Source of the DNA: Tatumella terrea
GTDB lineage: Bacteria > Pseudomonadota > Gammaproteobacteria > Enterobacterales > Enterobacteriaceae
Direction of reading: 5' to 3'
Assembly: GCF_039523755.1 (NCBI RefSeq)
Contig: NZ_BAAAFX010000020.1
Span: forward strand, 1 to 64,000
Length of the DNA stretch: 64,000 bases
Positions 8,662-17,213 of the stretch are shown piece by piece; the first letter of the stretch is position 1; each line of letters opens with the position of its first letter. Both the position numbers and the translations under genes were made by a program. The notes beneath the pieces were generated by a model that saw only the letters and a program-made list of their open reading frames with translations, was not told the origin of the DNA and searched no databases.

Positions 8662-9126
8662 TTACTCATTTTTAATTTTCATAACTTTACTACTATCTTT
8701 CATGATATATTCACCATCACTTACTGTAAATATAGTAACCCTGTTTTTACCAGAACTGATTGAAAAAACGCGATTCTTTTCAATGCAGTTTACAGGAGGC
8801 GACATATCATTAAAACAAAGTCTGTCATATTTTTCTTCTTCTTTATAACCTTCTCCAAACAACCAAATGATAACCGTAAAACTCCCATACGTGGCAGGTT
8901 TTGGGATATCATAAAGAGTTTTTAACCTTTCTTTATTTTTTAACCACCAGTCTATTTTCCCCTTGTCTGTCATCGGGAAGTTTTTTACCAGTACAGAGCT
9001 ATAGTTACCATCATTATGTACTGCAATAATTTCTAGCGGGCGTAAGTTCATCCAAAATAAATATCCCATCAGGATAGCGCTAGCGATAATAAGGATTATA
9101 AGTTTTTTTTTAAGATTGGCTTTCAC
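8662..9126 (-). CDS. DUF943-family membrane-anchored protein, orphan copy 2
   Basis: A second orphan of 154 residues, starting at GTG as the overlap geometry with the partner's 3' scrap requires. The layout is a basic N-terminus, one membrane helix (about 9-27), then a periplasmic domain with NFPMTDKGKIDWWLKN, GEGYKEEEKYDRLCF and the NCIEKN cysteine. Its closest relative in the array is the copy at 10755, with which it shares the AVHNDGNYSSVLVKNFP and IPKPATYG segments. Only about 17 codons of the DUF3289 partner remain upstream. Function unknown; immunity is an inference. Confidence 0.78.
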   Translation of the reverse strand: MKANLKKKLIILIIASAILMGYLFWMNLRPLEIIAVHNDGNYSSVLVKNFPMTDKGKIDWWLKNKERLKTLYDIPKPATYGSFTVIIWLFGEGYKEEEKYDRLCFNDMSPPVNCIEKNRVFSISSGKNRVTIFTVSDGEYIMKDSSKVMKIKNE

Positions 9127-9166
9127 TACGGCCTCCGTTGATCTCTACAGTGGCTTCCATATTGGT
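9110..9166 (-). pseudogene. 3' scrap of a DUF3289 gene
   Basis: The reverse strand reads TNMEATVEINGGRSES plus two extra codons before the stop, matching the extreme C-terminus of the DUF3289 proteins. Homology ends at 9166. It overlaps the DUF943 gene start by 17 nt instead of the usual 11, because the stop codon has moved. Confidence 0.75.
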
Positions 9167-9221
9167 CGTTTTTTAGCTGTTCCGGTAAATGTAGTGCTTT
9201 CTTCTTTGAGGCAGGAAGGAG

Positions 9222-9686
9222 CTACTCTGATTTATTTTTTACTATTTTTCCTGTTTTGTATATCCGGTAGGTTCCGCTCTCCAGAGAGATAAAAGTTATT
9301 TTTTTATTAAAATTCCTCACAATCATCAGAGAGTTTTTATCAATACAATTTATGGGGGGCTTCATATCAGTAAAGCAGCGCCTGTCATATTTTCCTTCCT
9401 CTTTGTAACCATCGCCAAAATCCCAAAAAACTATCGAGGAAAATCCATCACTGTCAGGTTTCGGGATATTATATTTTTCTTTCAGTTCAAGGTTTTTTTT
9501 AATCCACCAGTCTATTTTTCCCCGATCTGTAAACGGGAAGTTTTTTACCAGGACAGAGCTGAATTCTCCATCTTCATGGACGGCAACCACTTCTGTAGTA
9601 CGTAACGGAAACAAGAAAAAATAACCCATCAGGATGCAACTCATTGTGAATAATGTAAAAAGAAGATTTTTATTTTTAGCTTTCAT
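9222..9686 (-). CDS. DUF943-family protein, pair A
   Basis: Partner of the DUF3289 gene at 9676, whose end it overlaps by 11 nt. It has 154 residues with a single membrane helix (about 9-26), then the conserved AVHEDGEFSSVLVKNFPF stretch, WDFGDGYKEEGKYDRRCF and the INCIDKN cysteine. The C-terminal third (MIVRNFNKKITFISLESG) differs clearly from the other copies. The gene probably depends on translation of the upstream partner, since its start is inside that gene. Function unknown; topology and coupling fit an immunity or accessory protein of the larger product. Confidence 0.82.
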   Translation of the reverse strand: MKAKNKNLLFTLFTMSCILMGYFFLFPLRTTEVVAVHEDGEFSSVLVKNFPFTDRGKIDWWIKKNLELKEKYNIPKPDSDGFSSIVFWDFGDGYKEEGKYDRRCFTDMKPPINCIDKNSLMIVRNFNKKITFISLESGTYRIYKTGKIVKNKSE

Positions 9687-10524
9687 TACGCCCCCCGGAA
9701 ATTTCGACAGTGGCTTCCATGTTGGTTATAAATGGCCTGAAGCCGAATTGAGTGTAATGCTGGAGCACAAACCAGATACGAAAGAAATGGAACTGACTGA
9801 ATTTTGTTTTCCGTATATCGTCGCTGTCGAGGCCGAAATGATCCTGTACCCTGTAATGCACTACGGCCCGGTAACGGTCATTATGAATCTGCAGTGATCT
9901 CAGGGTGATGTCTGTTGCCCGGGTATCATGAATGGTAACCCCCATGCCATTAAAATTATCCTGAAACCTATCGAATTTAGGTAGTTTACTACCAGATATC
10001 GTTTTACGAAATTCGCCTTTTTTTTCTATCGGGAAGGTGTTTTTTTCCCAATTAATATAGTTTTTAATTACTTCTTTTATTCGGAAAAATGTACTCTTAT
10101 CAGTCATGTCATTGAGAATCTGTTCTTTCAATGCCCTGTTCAGGGCGATGTCCCTGAAGGGGGTACCGTTGCCAGCCTGCATATGGGGGATCATCTTTTC
10201 AATCAGATGACGATAGGGGCCGTAGAAAGAGAACTGTCGGGATAGAGAGCGGAATTCATCAAACAGGATGGCGGTACACTGCTGGTGGGTGAGCTTTTTA
10301 CCCTGTCCCCGCAGATGACAGCAGAACATGGACTGAGGACGATCCATGGAAGAACGCCGGGTCAGCGTCCAGGGATCCACCTGATCAGAAATATACTCCA
10401 GGCCGTAGTATGTTCTTAATTGGGTTTCGGTTAACTCTCCACAGCGCATATCGCTGGCACTGTAGTCATCCATTCGCTTCTGCGTCCTGAAAAGGGTACA
10501 GGGGAGTTGCAATGCATTTATCAT
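9676..10524 (-). CDS. DUF3289-family protein, pair A
   Basis: This 282-residue protein matches the family I know as DUF3289, with the signatures YSASDMRCGELTETQL (21-36), VDPWTL (49-54), LFDEFRSLS (88-96), FYGPYRHLIEKMI (100-112), NGMGVTIHDTRAT (192-204) and VQDHFGLDSDDI (226-237). No signal peptide or membrane helix is evident. Residues about 134-180 differ from the sibling copies, while both flanks are nearly the same. Translation starts at ATG 8 nt after AAGGA inside a leader repeated before every intact copy. No enzymatic activity is known to me; HD and QDHFGLD-type polar residues in the conserved C-terminal part are the best candidates for an active site. Inferred role: effector or toxin. 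Confidence 0.82.
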   Translation of the reverse strand: MINALQLPCTLFRTQKRMDDYSASDMRCGELTETQLRTYYGLEYISDQVDPWTLTRRSSMDRPQSMFCCHLRGQGKKLTHQQCTAILFDEFRSLSRQFSFYGPYRHLIEKMIPHMQAGNGTPFRDIALNRALKEQILNDMTDKSTFFRIKEVIKNYINWEKNTFPIEKKGEFRKTISGSKLPKFDRFQDNFNGMGVTIHDTRATDITLRSLQIHNDRYRAVVHYRVQDHFGLDSDDIRKTKFSQFHFFRIWFVLQHYTQFGFRPFITNMEATVEISGGRNES

Positions 10525-10622
10525 GATCTGTTCCTTAGATCGTACTGGCTAAAAACCAGTCTCTGTATGCAGAGTACTTCGGGTAGCAGGGAAGTGCCAG
10601 CGCCCGGGGGGAAATCAGATTC
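10525..10622 (-). repeat. Conserved array leader, copy 1
   Basis: About 100 bp upstream of the DUF3289 start recur before each array gene of this type (also at 12058, 13739, 15420 and 17397). On the coding strand it holds the AAGGA ribosome site, a short CTCTG-CACA-CAGAG type hairpin (mutated in this copy) and a longer GC-rich hairpin with CCGGGC / GCCCGG arms. It is the likely 5' untranslated region and may carry the promoter. Between it and the next gene (10623-10754) nothing recognisable is seen. Confidence 0.75.
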
Positions 10623-10754
10623 CTGTCCTACAGAGAGGTATGAATTTCCGGAGTGCATTAACAGGCATCAAAACTATGATATCCGGTAAGTGGGTTTTAA
10701 TTTTTCGACGAGGATATCAGGATTTTTTTTCTGCTTAGGCGTAGAAGGGTAGTT

Positions 10755-11216
10755 CTATTCACGCCGGAATTTCATTAATTTTCCTTTATCATTCAATTTA
10801 TATCGCCCTTCATAAGTGATAAATATCTCTCTTTCATAGTTAAACCTTTTTATAGTAAATACAGGTTCTTTATCGATGCAGTTGATTTTTGTCTGCATAT
10901 CCTCGAAACAGAGTCTGTCATATTTATCTTCTTTATATCCCTCACCAAAATTCCAAAAAGTCACATCATAACCACCATAAGTAGCAGGTTTTGGAATGTT
11001 ATAGCGACTTTTTATTATATCTTTATTCTTCAACCACCAGTCTGTTTTTCCTCTATCTGTAATAGGAAAGTTTTTTACAAGTATTGAGCTATAGTTACCA
11101 TCATTATGAATTGCAATAATTTCTACCGGGCGTAAGTTGAGCCAGATAATATAACCTGTCAAAGTACCTACAGTAATTAAAAGAACTAACAGAATATTTT
11201 TGATATTAGCTCTCAT
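10755..11216 (-). CDS. DUF943-family protein, pair B
   Basis: This 153-residue copy overlaps the DUF3289 gene at 11206 by 11 nt. The membrane helix spans about residues 8-26. The periplasmic part has AIHNDGNYSSILVKNFPITDRGKTDWWLKN, then WNFGEGYKEDKYDRLCF with one glutamate-glycine fewer than the siblings, and INCIDKE. The C-terminal segment (FTIKRFNYEREIFITYEG) is unique in the array. The pair B DUF3289 protein also has a unique central block, which fits a matched pair. Function unknown. Confidence 0.82.
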   Translation of the reverse strand: MRANIKNILLVLLITVGTLTGYIIWLNLRPVEIIAIHNDGNYSSILVKNFPITDRGKTDWWLKNKDIIKSRYNIPKPATYGGYDVTFWNFGEGYKEDKYDRLCFEDMQTKINCIDKEPVFTIKRFNYEREIFITYEGRYKLNDKGKLMKFRRE

Positions 11217-12057
11217 GACGAACTCCGGTGATTTCGACAGTGGCTTCCATGTTGGTCATAAATGGCCTGAAGCCAAACTGCATGTAATGCTGGAGTACAA
11301 ACCAGATACGAAAGAAATGGAACTGACTGAATTTTTTTTTCCGTATATCGTCGCTGTCGAGGCCTAAATGATCCTGTACCCTGTAATGTACTACGGCCCG
11401 GTAACGGTCATTATGAATCTGCAGTGATCTCAGGGTGATATGGGTTGCCCGGGTATCATGAATGGTAACCCCCATGCCGTTAAAGTTGTCTCCAAACCTG
11501 TTAAATTTTGGTAATCGCCCCTCAATAATACTTTTTCTCAATTTGTCCTGGTTTACTGCCGGAAGATACATTTTTTCCCAATTGATGCCTGTTCTTAAGG
11601 CTTTCAATAACAGGATGCGCGTGCTGTTCTTCTCCGAAGAGTCCCTGATAATTTGCTCCGTTAGCGCCCTGTTCAGGGCTATATCCCTGAAGGGGGTACC
11701 GTTGCCAGTCTGCATATGGGTGATCATCTTTTCAATCAGATGACGGTAGGGACCGTAAAAAGAGAACTGTCGGGATAGAAAGCGGAATTCATCAAACAGG
11801 ATGGCGGCACACTGCTGTCGGGTGATCTTTTTACCCGGGCCACGCAGATGACAGCAGAACATGGACTGAGGTCGATCTATGGAAGAACGCCGTGTCAGCG
11901 TCCAGGGATCCACCTGATCAGAAATATACTCCAGGCCGTAGTATGTTCTTAATTGGGTTTCGGTTAACTCTCCACAGCGCATATCGCTGGCACTGTAGTC
12001 ATCCCTGCGCTTCTGCGTCCTGAAAAGGGTACAGGGGAGTTGCAGTGCATTTATCAT
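11206..12057 (-). CDS. DUF3289-family protein, pair B
   Basis: A 283-residue member with the same N-terminal 125 and C-terminal 100 residues as pair A, but a different middle (SSEKNSTRILLLKALRTG and MYLPAVNQDKLRKSIIEG). Small differences include GPGKK for GQGKK near residue 75 and a DHLGLD variant of the DHFGLD motif. Its start lies exactly 1681 bp from that of pair C, so pairs B, C and D are a regular tandem series. It is flanked by the conserved leader upstream and the coupled DUF943 gene downstream. Confidence 0.82.
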   Translation of the reverse strand: MINALQLPCTLFRTQKRRDDYSASDMRCGELTETQLRTYYGLEYISDQVDPWTLTRRSSIDRPQSMFCCHLRGPGKKITRQQCAAILFDEFRFLSRQFSFYGPYRHLIEKMITHMQTGNGTPFRDIALNRALTEQIIRDSSEKNSTRILLLKALRTGINWEKMYLPAVNQDKLRKSIIEGRLPKFNRFGDNFNGMGVTIHDTRATHITLRSLQIHNDRYRAVVHYRVQDHLGLDSDDIRKKKFSQFHFFRIWFVLQHYMQFGFRPFMTNMEATVEITGVRHES

Positions 12058-12160
12058 GATCTGTTCCTTAGATCGTACTGGCTAAAAAGCAGTCTCTGTG
12101 TGCAGAGTACGCCGGGCAGCAGGGAAGTGCCAGCGCCCGGGGGGAAATCAGATTCCTGCC
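12058..12160 (-). repeat. Conserved array leader, copy 2
   Basis: Same leader as at 10525, here with the perfect CTCTG / CAGAG hairpin. The 270 bp between it and the next DUF943 stop (12161-12432) are nearly repeated at 13843-14113 and hold no gene. Confidence 0.72.
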
Positions 12161-12432
12161 TGACTCGCAGGGATTATCGTCCCTTAAATAAGAAGTCAAA
12201 CAGGATGATGCTGTGTGGGCATATACCGTGGCTCATAAGTCGTCAGGGGGGGCGCAGAAGCGTATACAGCATACAGTATTTCCCCGGAGTGCCTTTGTTC
12301 ACATTTCAGGCCAGCCGTCTGTCTGTGAATTGACGGAGAATACATTCTGTTATTTTGTTACTTCAGGATGCCTTTGACTTTTTTCGGCGGAACGAGTCAC
12401 TATATCGCTGACACTGCAACAGGAAGAGCGGT

Positions 12433-12897
12433 TTAATCGTCTTTCATTTTTATGATGTTACCGTCTTGGTTAATAAGATACCTTTTATTATTAGTGGTAA
12501 AATACAGGCCCATATTCCTGCCGTAGTTGACAGTAAAAACTTTATTCTTTTCTATACAATTGGCAGGTGGGTTCATATCATCGAAGCAGAGTCTGTCATA
12601 TTTACCTTCTTCTTTATACCCATCACCAAAATCCCAGAAGATAACAGTAAAAAAACCATCAGTATCAGGACGGGGGACTCCATAGCTGTTTTTAAGCATC
12701 TGCTTATTTTTCTGCCACCAATTTATTCTCCCTTTATCAGTAAAAGGGAAATCATTGACTAAAACCGAGCTGTAATTATCTTTCTTATGTACCGCAATAA
12801 TTTCCACCGGACGACAGGTCAGCCATACAAGATAGCTTATCAGGGCAGCCACTGTAGTAAAAATAATTAGCAGTATTTTCTTCATATTAGCTTCCAC
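12433..12897 (-). CDS. DUF943-family protein, pair C
   Basis: A 154-residue member, helix about residues 6-25 (KKILLIIFTTVAALISYLVW). From the FPFTDKGRINWWQKNKQM segment to the C-terminus it is almost the same as the pair D copy, including FWDFGDGYKEEGKYDRLCF, NCIEKNKVF and the NNKRYLINQDGNIIKMKD tail. The N-terminal 48 residues differ strongly from pair D, so a recombination breakpoint lies near residue 49. It overlaps the DUF3289 stop by 11 nt. Confidence 0.82.
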   Translation of the reverse strand: MEANMKKILLIIFTTVAALISYLVWLTCRPVEIIAVHKKDNYSSVLVNDFPFTDKGRINWWQKNKQMLKNSYGVPRPDTDGFFTVIFWDFGDGYKEEGKYDRLCFDDMNPPANCIEKNKVFTVNYGRNMGLYFTTNNKRYLINQDGNIIKMKDD

Positions 12898-13738
12898 TAC
12901 GTCCCCCGTTAATCTCTATAGTGGCTTCCATATTGGTCATAAATGGTCTGAACCCAAACTGCATGTAATGCTGGAGTACAAACCAGATACGGAATAGATG
13001 GAATTGGTTAAATTGTGTTTTTAGTATATCGTCGCTGTCTAGGCCAAAATGATCCTGTACTTTATAATGTACCACTGCACGGAAACGGTCATCATCAATA
13101 TTCAGTGATTTTATGGTAATATGCGTTGCCCGGGTATCATGGATAGTAATACCCATGCCGTTAAAATTATCGCGAAATTTGATGAATTTAGGTAGTTTTC
13201 CATACAGGATCGAATCAACTAATTTTTGCTTTCCCTCTGACGGGTAATATTTTTTATCCCAGTCGATATATTTTTTTAATCCTTCTTCCAGTAATAATCG
13301 CGTACTATTTTCCTTTGAGTTATCCCTGATAATTTGCTCCGTTAGCGCCCTGTCCAGGGCCATATCCCGGAAGGGAGTACCGTTGCCAGTCTGCATATGA
13401 GTGATCATCTTTTCAATCAGATGACGGTAGGGACCGTAGAAAGAGAACTGTCGGGATAGAAAGCGGAATTCATCAAACAGGATGGCGGCACACTGCTGTC
13501 GGGTGATCTTTTTACCCTGGCCACGCAGATGACAGCAGAACATGGACTGAGGACGATCCATGGAAGAACGCCGGGTCAGCGTCCAGGGATCCACCTGATC
13601 AGAAATATACTCCAGGCCGTAGTATGTTCTTAATTGGGTTTCGGTTAACTCTCCACAGCGCATATCGCTGGCACTGTAGTCATCCATTCGCTTCTGTGTC
13701 CTGAAAAGGGTACAGGGGAGTTGCAGTGCATTCATCAT
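12887..13738 (-). CDS. DUF3289-family protein, pair C
   Basis: A 283-residue member. Its middle block (DNSKENSTRLLLEEGLKKYIDWD) is shared with pair D but not with A or B. Its C-terminal part is the most diverged of the four (IKFRDN, ITIKSLNIDDDRFRAVVHYKVQDHFG, ILKTQFNQFHLFRIW), while the last 35 residues return to consensus. This mosaic pattern indicates gene conversion with an outside or lost donor. The start context and leader are as in the other copies. Confidence 0.82.
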   Translation of the reverse strand: MMNALQLPCTLFRTQKRMDDYSASDMRCGELTETQLRTYYGLEYISDQVDPWTLTRRSSMDRPQSMFCCHLRGQGKKITRQQCAAILFDEFRFLSRQFSFYGPYRHLIEKMITHMQTGNGTPFRDMALDRALTEQIIRDNSKENSTRLLLEEGLKKYIDWDKKYYPSEGKQKLVDSILYGKLPKFIKFRDNFNGMGITIHDTRATHITIKSLNIDDDRFRAVVHYKVQDHFGLDSDDILKTQFNQFHLFRIWFVLQHYMQFGFRPFMTNMEATIEINGGRSGS

Positions 13739-13842
13739 GATCTGTTCCTTAGATCGTACTGGCTAAAAAGCAGTCTCTGTGTGCAGAGTACGCCGGGCAG
13801 CAGGGAAGTGCCAGAGCCCGGGGGAAAAATCAGATTCCTGCC
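13739..13842 (-). repeat. Conserved array leader, copy 3
   Basis: Third copy of the leader described at 10525, with a small change in the GC-rich arm (AGAGCCCGGGGG instead of AGCGCCCGGGGG). Confidence 0.72.
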
Positions 13843-14113
13843 TGATCCGCAGGGATTATCGTCAGTTAAATATGAAGTCAAACAGGATGATGCTGTGCGG
13901 GCATATACCGTGGCTCTTAAGACGTCAGGGGGGCGCGGAAGCGTATACAGCATACAGGCTTTACCCGGAGTGCCTTTGTTCACATTTCAGGCCAGCCGTC
14001 TGTCTGTGAATTAACGGAGAATACATTCTGTTATTTTGTTACTTCTGGATGCCTTTGACATTTTTCGGCGGAACGAGTCACTATATCGCTGACACTGCAA
14101 CAGGCAGAGCGGT

Positions 14114-14578
14114 TTAATTGTCTTTCATTTTTATGATGTTACCGTCTTGGTTAATAAGATACCTTTTATTATTAGTGGTAAAATACAGGCCCATATTCCT
14201 GCCGTAGTTGACAGTAAAAACTTTATTCTTTTCTATACAATTGGCAGGTGGGTTCATATCATCGAAACAGAGTCTGTCATATTTACCTTCTTCTTTATAC
14301 CCATCACCAAAATCCCAGAAGATAACAGTAAAAAAACCATCAGTATCAGGCCGGGGGACTCCATAGCTGTTTTTAATCATCTGCTTATTTTTCTGCCACC
14401 AATTTATTCTCCCTTTATCGGTAAAAGGGAAATCTTTCACTAAAATATAACTATGATTACCATTTTCGTGTACAGCGACGATTTCTACCGTACGCAGTGA
14501 CAGCCAGATTACGCTGGCTGATAGCAGGCAGGCGAAGAATGAAAGCGTGAAAAGACTTACCTGATAGTTAACTTTCAC
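14114..14578 (-). CDS. DUF943-family protein, pair D
   Basis: A 154-residue member with a GTG start set by the 11-nt overlap. The N-terminal membrane segment (VSLFTLSFFACLLSASVIWL) is unlike all other copies, whereas the periplasmic domain is nearly that of pair C. The shared periplasmic domain goes with a shared middle block of the partner proteins of C and D, as expected if those two parts recognise each other. Common descent by duplication explains the same observation, so it is only suggestive. Confidence 0.82.
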   Translation of the reverse strand: MKVNYQVSLFTLSFFACLLSASVIWLSLRTVEIVAVHENGNHSYILVKDFPFTDKGRINWWQKNKQMIKNSYGVPRPDTDGFFTVIFWDFGDGYKEEGKYDRLCFDDMNPPANCIEKNKVFTVNYGRNMGLYFTTNNKRYLINQDGNIIKMKDN

Positions 14579-15419
14579 TACGGCCTCCGTTAATCTCTAT
14601 AGTGGCTTCCATATTGGTCATAAATGGTCTGAACCCAAACTGTATGTAATGCTGGAGCACAAACCAGATACGGAAGAAATGGAACTGACTGAATTTTGTT
14701 TTCCGTATATCGTCGCTGTCGAGGCCGAAATGATCCTGTACTCTGTAATGCACTACGGCCCGGTAACGTTCATTATGAATCTGCAGTGATCTCAGGGTGA
14801 TGTCTGTTGCCGAGGTGTCATGAATGGTAATACCCATGCCATTAAAATTATCCTGAAACCTGTTAAATTTAGGTAATCGTCCTTCAAGGATGGCTTTTGG
14901 TAGTTCATTTTTTTGATGGGCCGGGTAATACTCCCTATCCCAGTCGATATATTTTTTTAATCCTTCTTCCAATAACAATCGCGTACTATTTTCCTTTGAG
15001 TTATCCCTGATAATTTGCTCCGTTAGCGCCCTGTTCAGGGCGATGTCCCTGAAGGGGGTACCGTTGCCAGTCTGCATATGGGTGATCATCTTTTCAATCA
15101 GATGACGGTAGGGACCGTAAAAAGAGAACTGTCGGGATAGAAAGCGGAATTCATCAAACAGGATGGCGGCACACTGCTGTCGGGTGATCTTTTTACCCTG
15201 GCCACGCAGATGACAGCAGAACATGGACTGAGGTCGATCCATGGAAAAGCGCCGGGTCAGCGTCCAGGGATCCACCTGATCAGAGATATACTCCAGGCCG
15301 TAGTATGTTCTTAATTGGGTTTCGGTTAACTCTCCACAGCGCATATCGCTGGCACTGTAGTCATCCATTCGCTTCTGCGTCCTGAAAAGGGTACAGGGGA
15401 GTTGCAGTGCATTTATCAT
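14568..15419 (-). CDS. DUF3289-family protein, pair D
   Basis: A 283-residue member. Residues 1-160 follow pair C (one change is RRFSMD for RRSSMD), residues about 160-185 are unique (REYYPAHQKNELPKAILEG), and the C-terminal 100 residues follow pair A. HDTSAT replaces HDTRAT, one of few changes within the conserved motif. It is the promoter-distal end of the 1681-bp series and faces a 380-bp spacer to the diverged pair. Confidence 0.82.
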   Translation of the reverse strand: MINALQLPCTLFRTQKRMDDYSASDMRCGELTETQLRTYYGLEYISDQVDPWTLTRRFSMDRPQSMFCCHLRGQGKKITRQQCAAILFDEFRFLSRQFSFYGPYRHLIEKMITHMQTGNGTPFRDIALNRALTEQIIRDNSKENSTRLLLEEGLKKYIDWDREYYPAHQKNELPKAILEGRLPKFNRFQDNFNGMGITIHDTSATDITLRSLQIHNERYRAVVHYRVQDHFGLDSDDIRKTKFSQFHFFRIWFVLQHYIQFGFRPFMTNMEATIEINGGRSES

Positions 15420-15527
15420 GATCTGTTCCTTAGATCGTGCTGGCTAAAAAGTAGCCACCAGATGCAGAGTACGCCGGGCAGCGGGGAAGTGCCAGCGCCC
15501 CGGGGGAAAATCAGATTCCTGCCTGAT
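15420..15527 (-). repeat. Conserved array leader, copy 4
   Basis: Leader before pair D, more diverged than the others in the CTCTG / CAGAG hairpin. The following 270 bp to 15797 are AT-rich and hold no gene that I can recognise. Confidence 0.68.
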
Positions 15528-15797
15528 CGGTAAGCGTATTAGTCAGGTAAAAATATATTCAACACCTGTGTAAGACAGAGTCTCAGGCTTTTCTTCCTTT
15601 CAGCTAATGAGGTCGACCGGCATGAAAAGACACATTATATCCAGGACGTGAAATCGTCATCCTGGAAGAATCAGTCCGCTGAAAAAGGACCACATTCTGA
15701 ATGTGAGTTTTTGGTTATCAATAATCAATAGTTTTACTATGCAATATACTTCGTGCCCGGATATAGAAAAAGTGCTACCATTATCCCTGATGAATTT

Positions 15798-16277
15798 TTA
15801 TTTTATTTTTGTTTTAAATTTTTCTCCTTTCATCAATTCTCCTGAAGGTTTGAGATAATAAGATCTTCCGCCCAGTTGATAATAAGTATAGCCATCTTTC
15901 GATTTCGTAATGTCCATGATCCAGTTTGATTTATCTATGCAGCTTTTATCACTCTTAACATCATCAAAGCATAGCAAGTAATCTGTGTCGTGATCGGGGA
16001 ATAATCCAGAATCTTTAGGTGCCAGTTTTAGATATGTTCCGTCGAAACGCCAAAGTGATACGGAATATACCTGTGATTTATTAAAAAACTTTTCACTATT
16101 ACTCTCCCACCATTTTATCTTTTCACTGTCAGTAAAAGGTATGTTTTTAATTAATACTTCTTTGATATCATCTGTACCATGAATGGCAAGCACTTTGGGT
16201 ACATGAAAGAAATTCATATAAACAAACAGTACTATTACCAATGCAGCAATAAAAAAAATTATTATTTTTATTCTCAT
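15798..16277 (-). CDS. Diverged DUF943-like membrane-anchored protein
   Basis: A 159-residue relative of the other array members with a clear N-terminal helix (IKIIIFFIAALVIVLFVYM). It keeps LAIHGTDD, IKNIPFTDSEKIKWWE, a CFDDVKSDKSCIDKSNW block with both cysteines, and a lysine-rich tail, but little else is the same. It overlaps the stop of the upstream DUF3289 reading frame by 4 nt (ATGA) instead of 11. AT content is higher than in the surroundings. It may represent an older, separate lineage of the pair. Its own partner gene is interrupted, so this gene may also be an orphan in function. Confidence 0.72.
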   Translation of the reverse strand: MRIKIIIFFIAALVIVLFVYMNFFHVPKVLAIHGTDDIKEVLIKNIPFTDSEKIKWWESNSEKFFNKSQVYSVSLWRFDGTYLKLAPKDSGLFPDHDTDYLLCFDDVKSDKSCIDKSNWIMDITKSKDGYTYYQLGGRSYYLKPSGELMKGEKFKTKIK

Positions 16278-17089
16278 GTATTCCTCTGACTATTTATTTG
16301 AAATTCCGCTTTCATGTTGGTGAAAAATGGTTGAAAACCAAACTTCTCCCACCGTTGAAGGATGAACCATATGCGGAATGCCCGGATATAATGAAACTTT
16401 CTGTTCATAATATCAGTTCTGTCAAGGCCGAAATGGTCTTGTGCAGTGAACTTTACTTTTGTAATATAAGAATTATTGGTTATCTTTAATTCCGTTATTT
16501 GTATTTTTGTTGCGTAAATATCATGTATAGATATACCTAACCCATTGATACAGTCAGCCCAGCGGTTGAATTTCGGCAGTATTTATTTTCTAATGGCTTG
16601 AGTCATTAAATTCTTTTCAATATCAGAAAAGCTTCTTTGTTCGGTGATTATTAATCTATCTAATGAAGATTTAATTATGTTAAGAGAAGAAAATGCTGAC
16701 GATTGACCACTTATGATTAGCTCTTTATAAGCACTGTCAAGAAAAGGGCTGGAGTAATCATTTCCTCTGCCTCGATAAAAGTGATTAACGATATTTTTAA
16801 ATAATTGGTGTCGGCCTAAATAATAGGCTGGCATTGACAGACGAAGAAATTCGTTGAAAAGAAGATCAACTATTTCTGATTTAGATTTAAGTCGGGATTT
16901 TATGAATGTATTGAATATTGACACTTCCTGCCCGGTCCAGGGGTTGACGATGTCAGACACGTCATCCAGGTCGAAGCTTCCTCTCAGTTGCGTTTCAGTA
17001 AGATCCCCGTAACGCATATCGTCAGTACTGTTATCATTAAACCTGTGTTGTGTCTGATAAATAGTACACGGTAATTTCAATAGTGGCAT
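16274..17089 (-). pseudogene. Diverged DUF3289 gene with one in-frame stop
   Basis: Read on the minus strand, 272 codons stay in one frame from ATG (17089) to TGA (16274), except for a TAA at 16583-16585 (codon 169). Before it are the family motifs STDDMRYGDLTETQL and VNPWTG, and LLFNEFLRLS. After it the same frame continues with LPKFNRW, NGLGISIHDIYAT, AQDHFGLDRTDI and FRIWFILQRWEKFGF, lining up with the intact copies. No frameshift exists, so a single base change (or a read error) separates it from a working gene. Readthrough cannot be excluded. As it stands it would give a 168-residue N-terminal fragment. Confidence 0.83.
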
Positions 17090-17213
17090 ATAAAAGTCCT
17101 TTTAATATAAATATTTCACTAAATTTAAAACTCCAATAAAAAAGCACACCGGTAAGATCAAGTATATGTATTCAGAAATTGTTTGTGATCCTGATACTAT
17201 AAATTAATTATAT

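Larger units (their letters stand above)
12058..15419 (-). repeat. Tandem duplication of 1681-bp DUF943-DUF3289 units
   Basis: Starts of the DUF3289 genes lie at 12057, 13738 and 15419, and starts of the DUF943 genes at 11216, 12897 and 14578. All intervals are exactly 1681 bp. The two units 12058-13738 and 13739-15419 share genes, leader and the spacer, whose sequence includes the block TCACTATATCGCTGACACTG. The equal spacing shows recent unequal crossing over. Differences are clustered in the middle of the DUF3289 genes and at the 5' end of the DUF943 genes, so conversion or selection has acted since. Confidence 0.88.
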
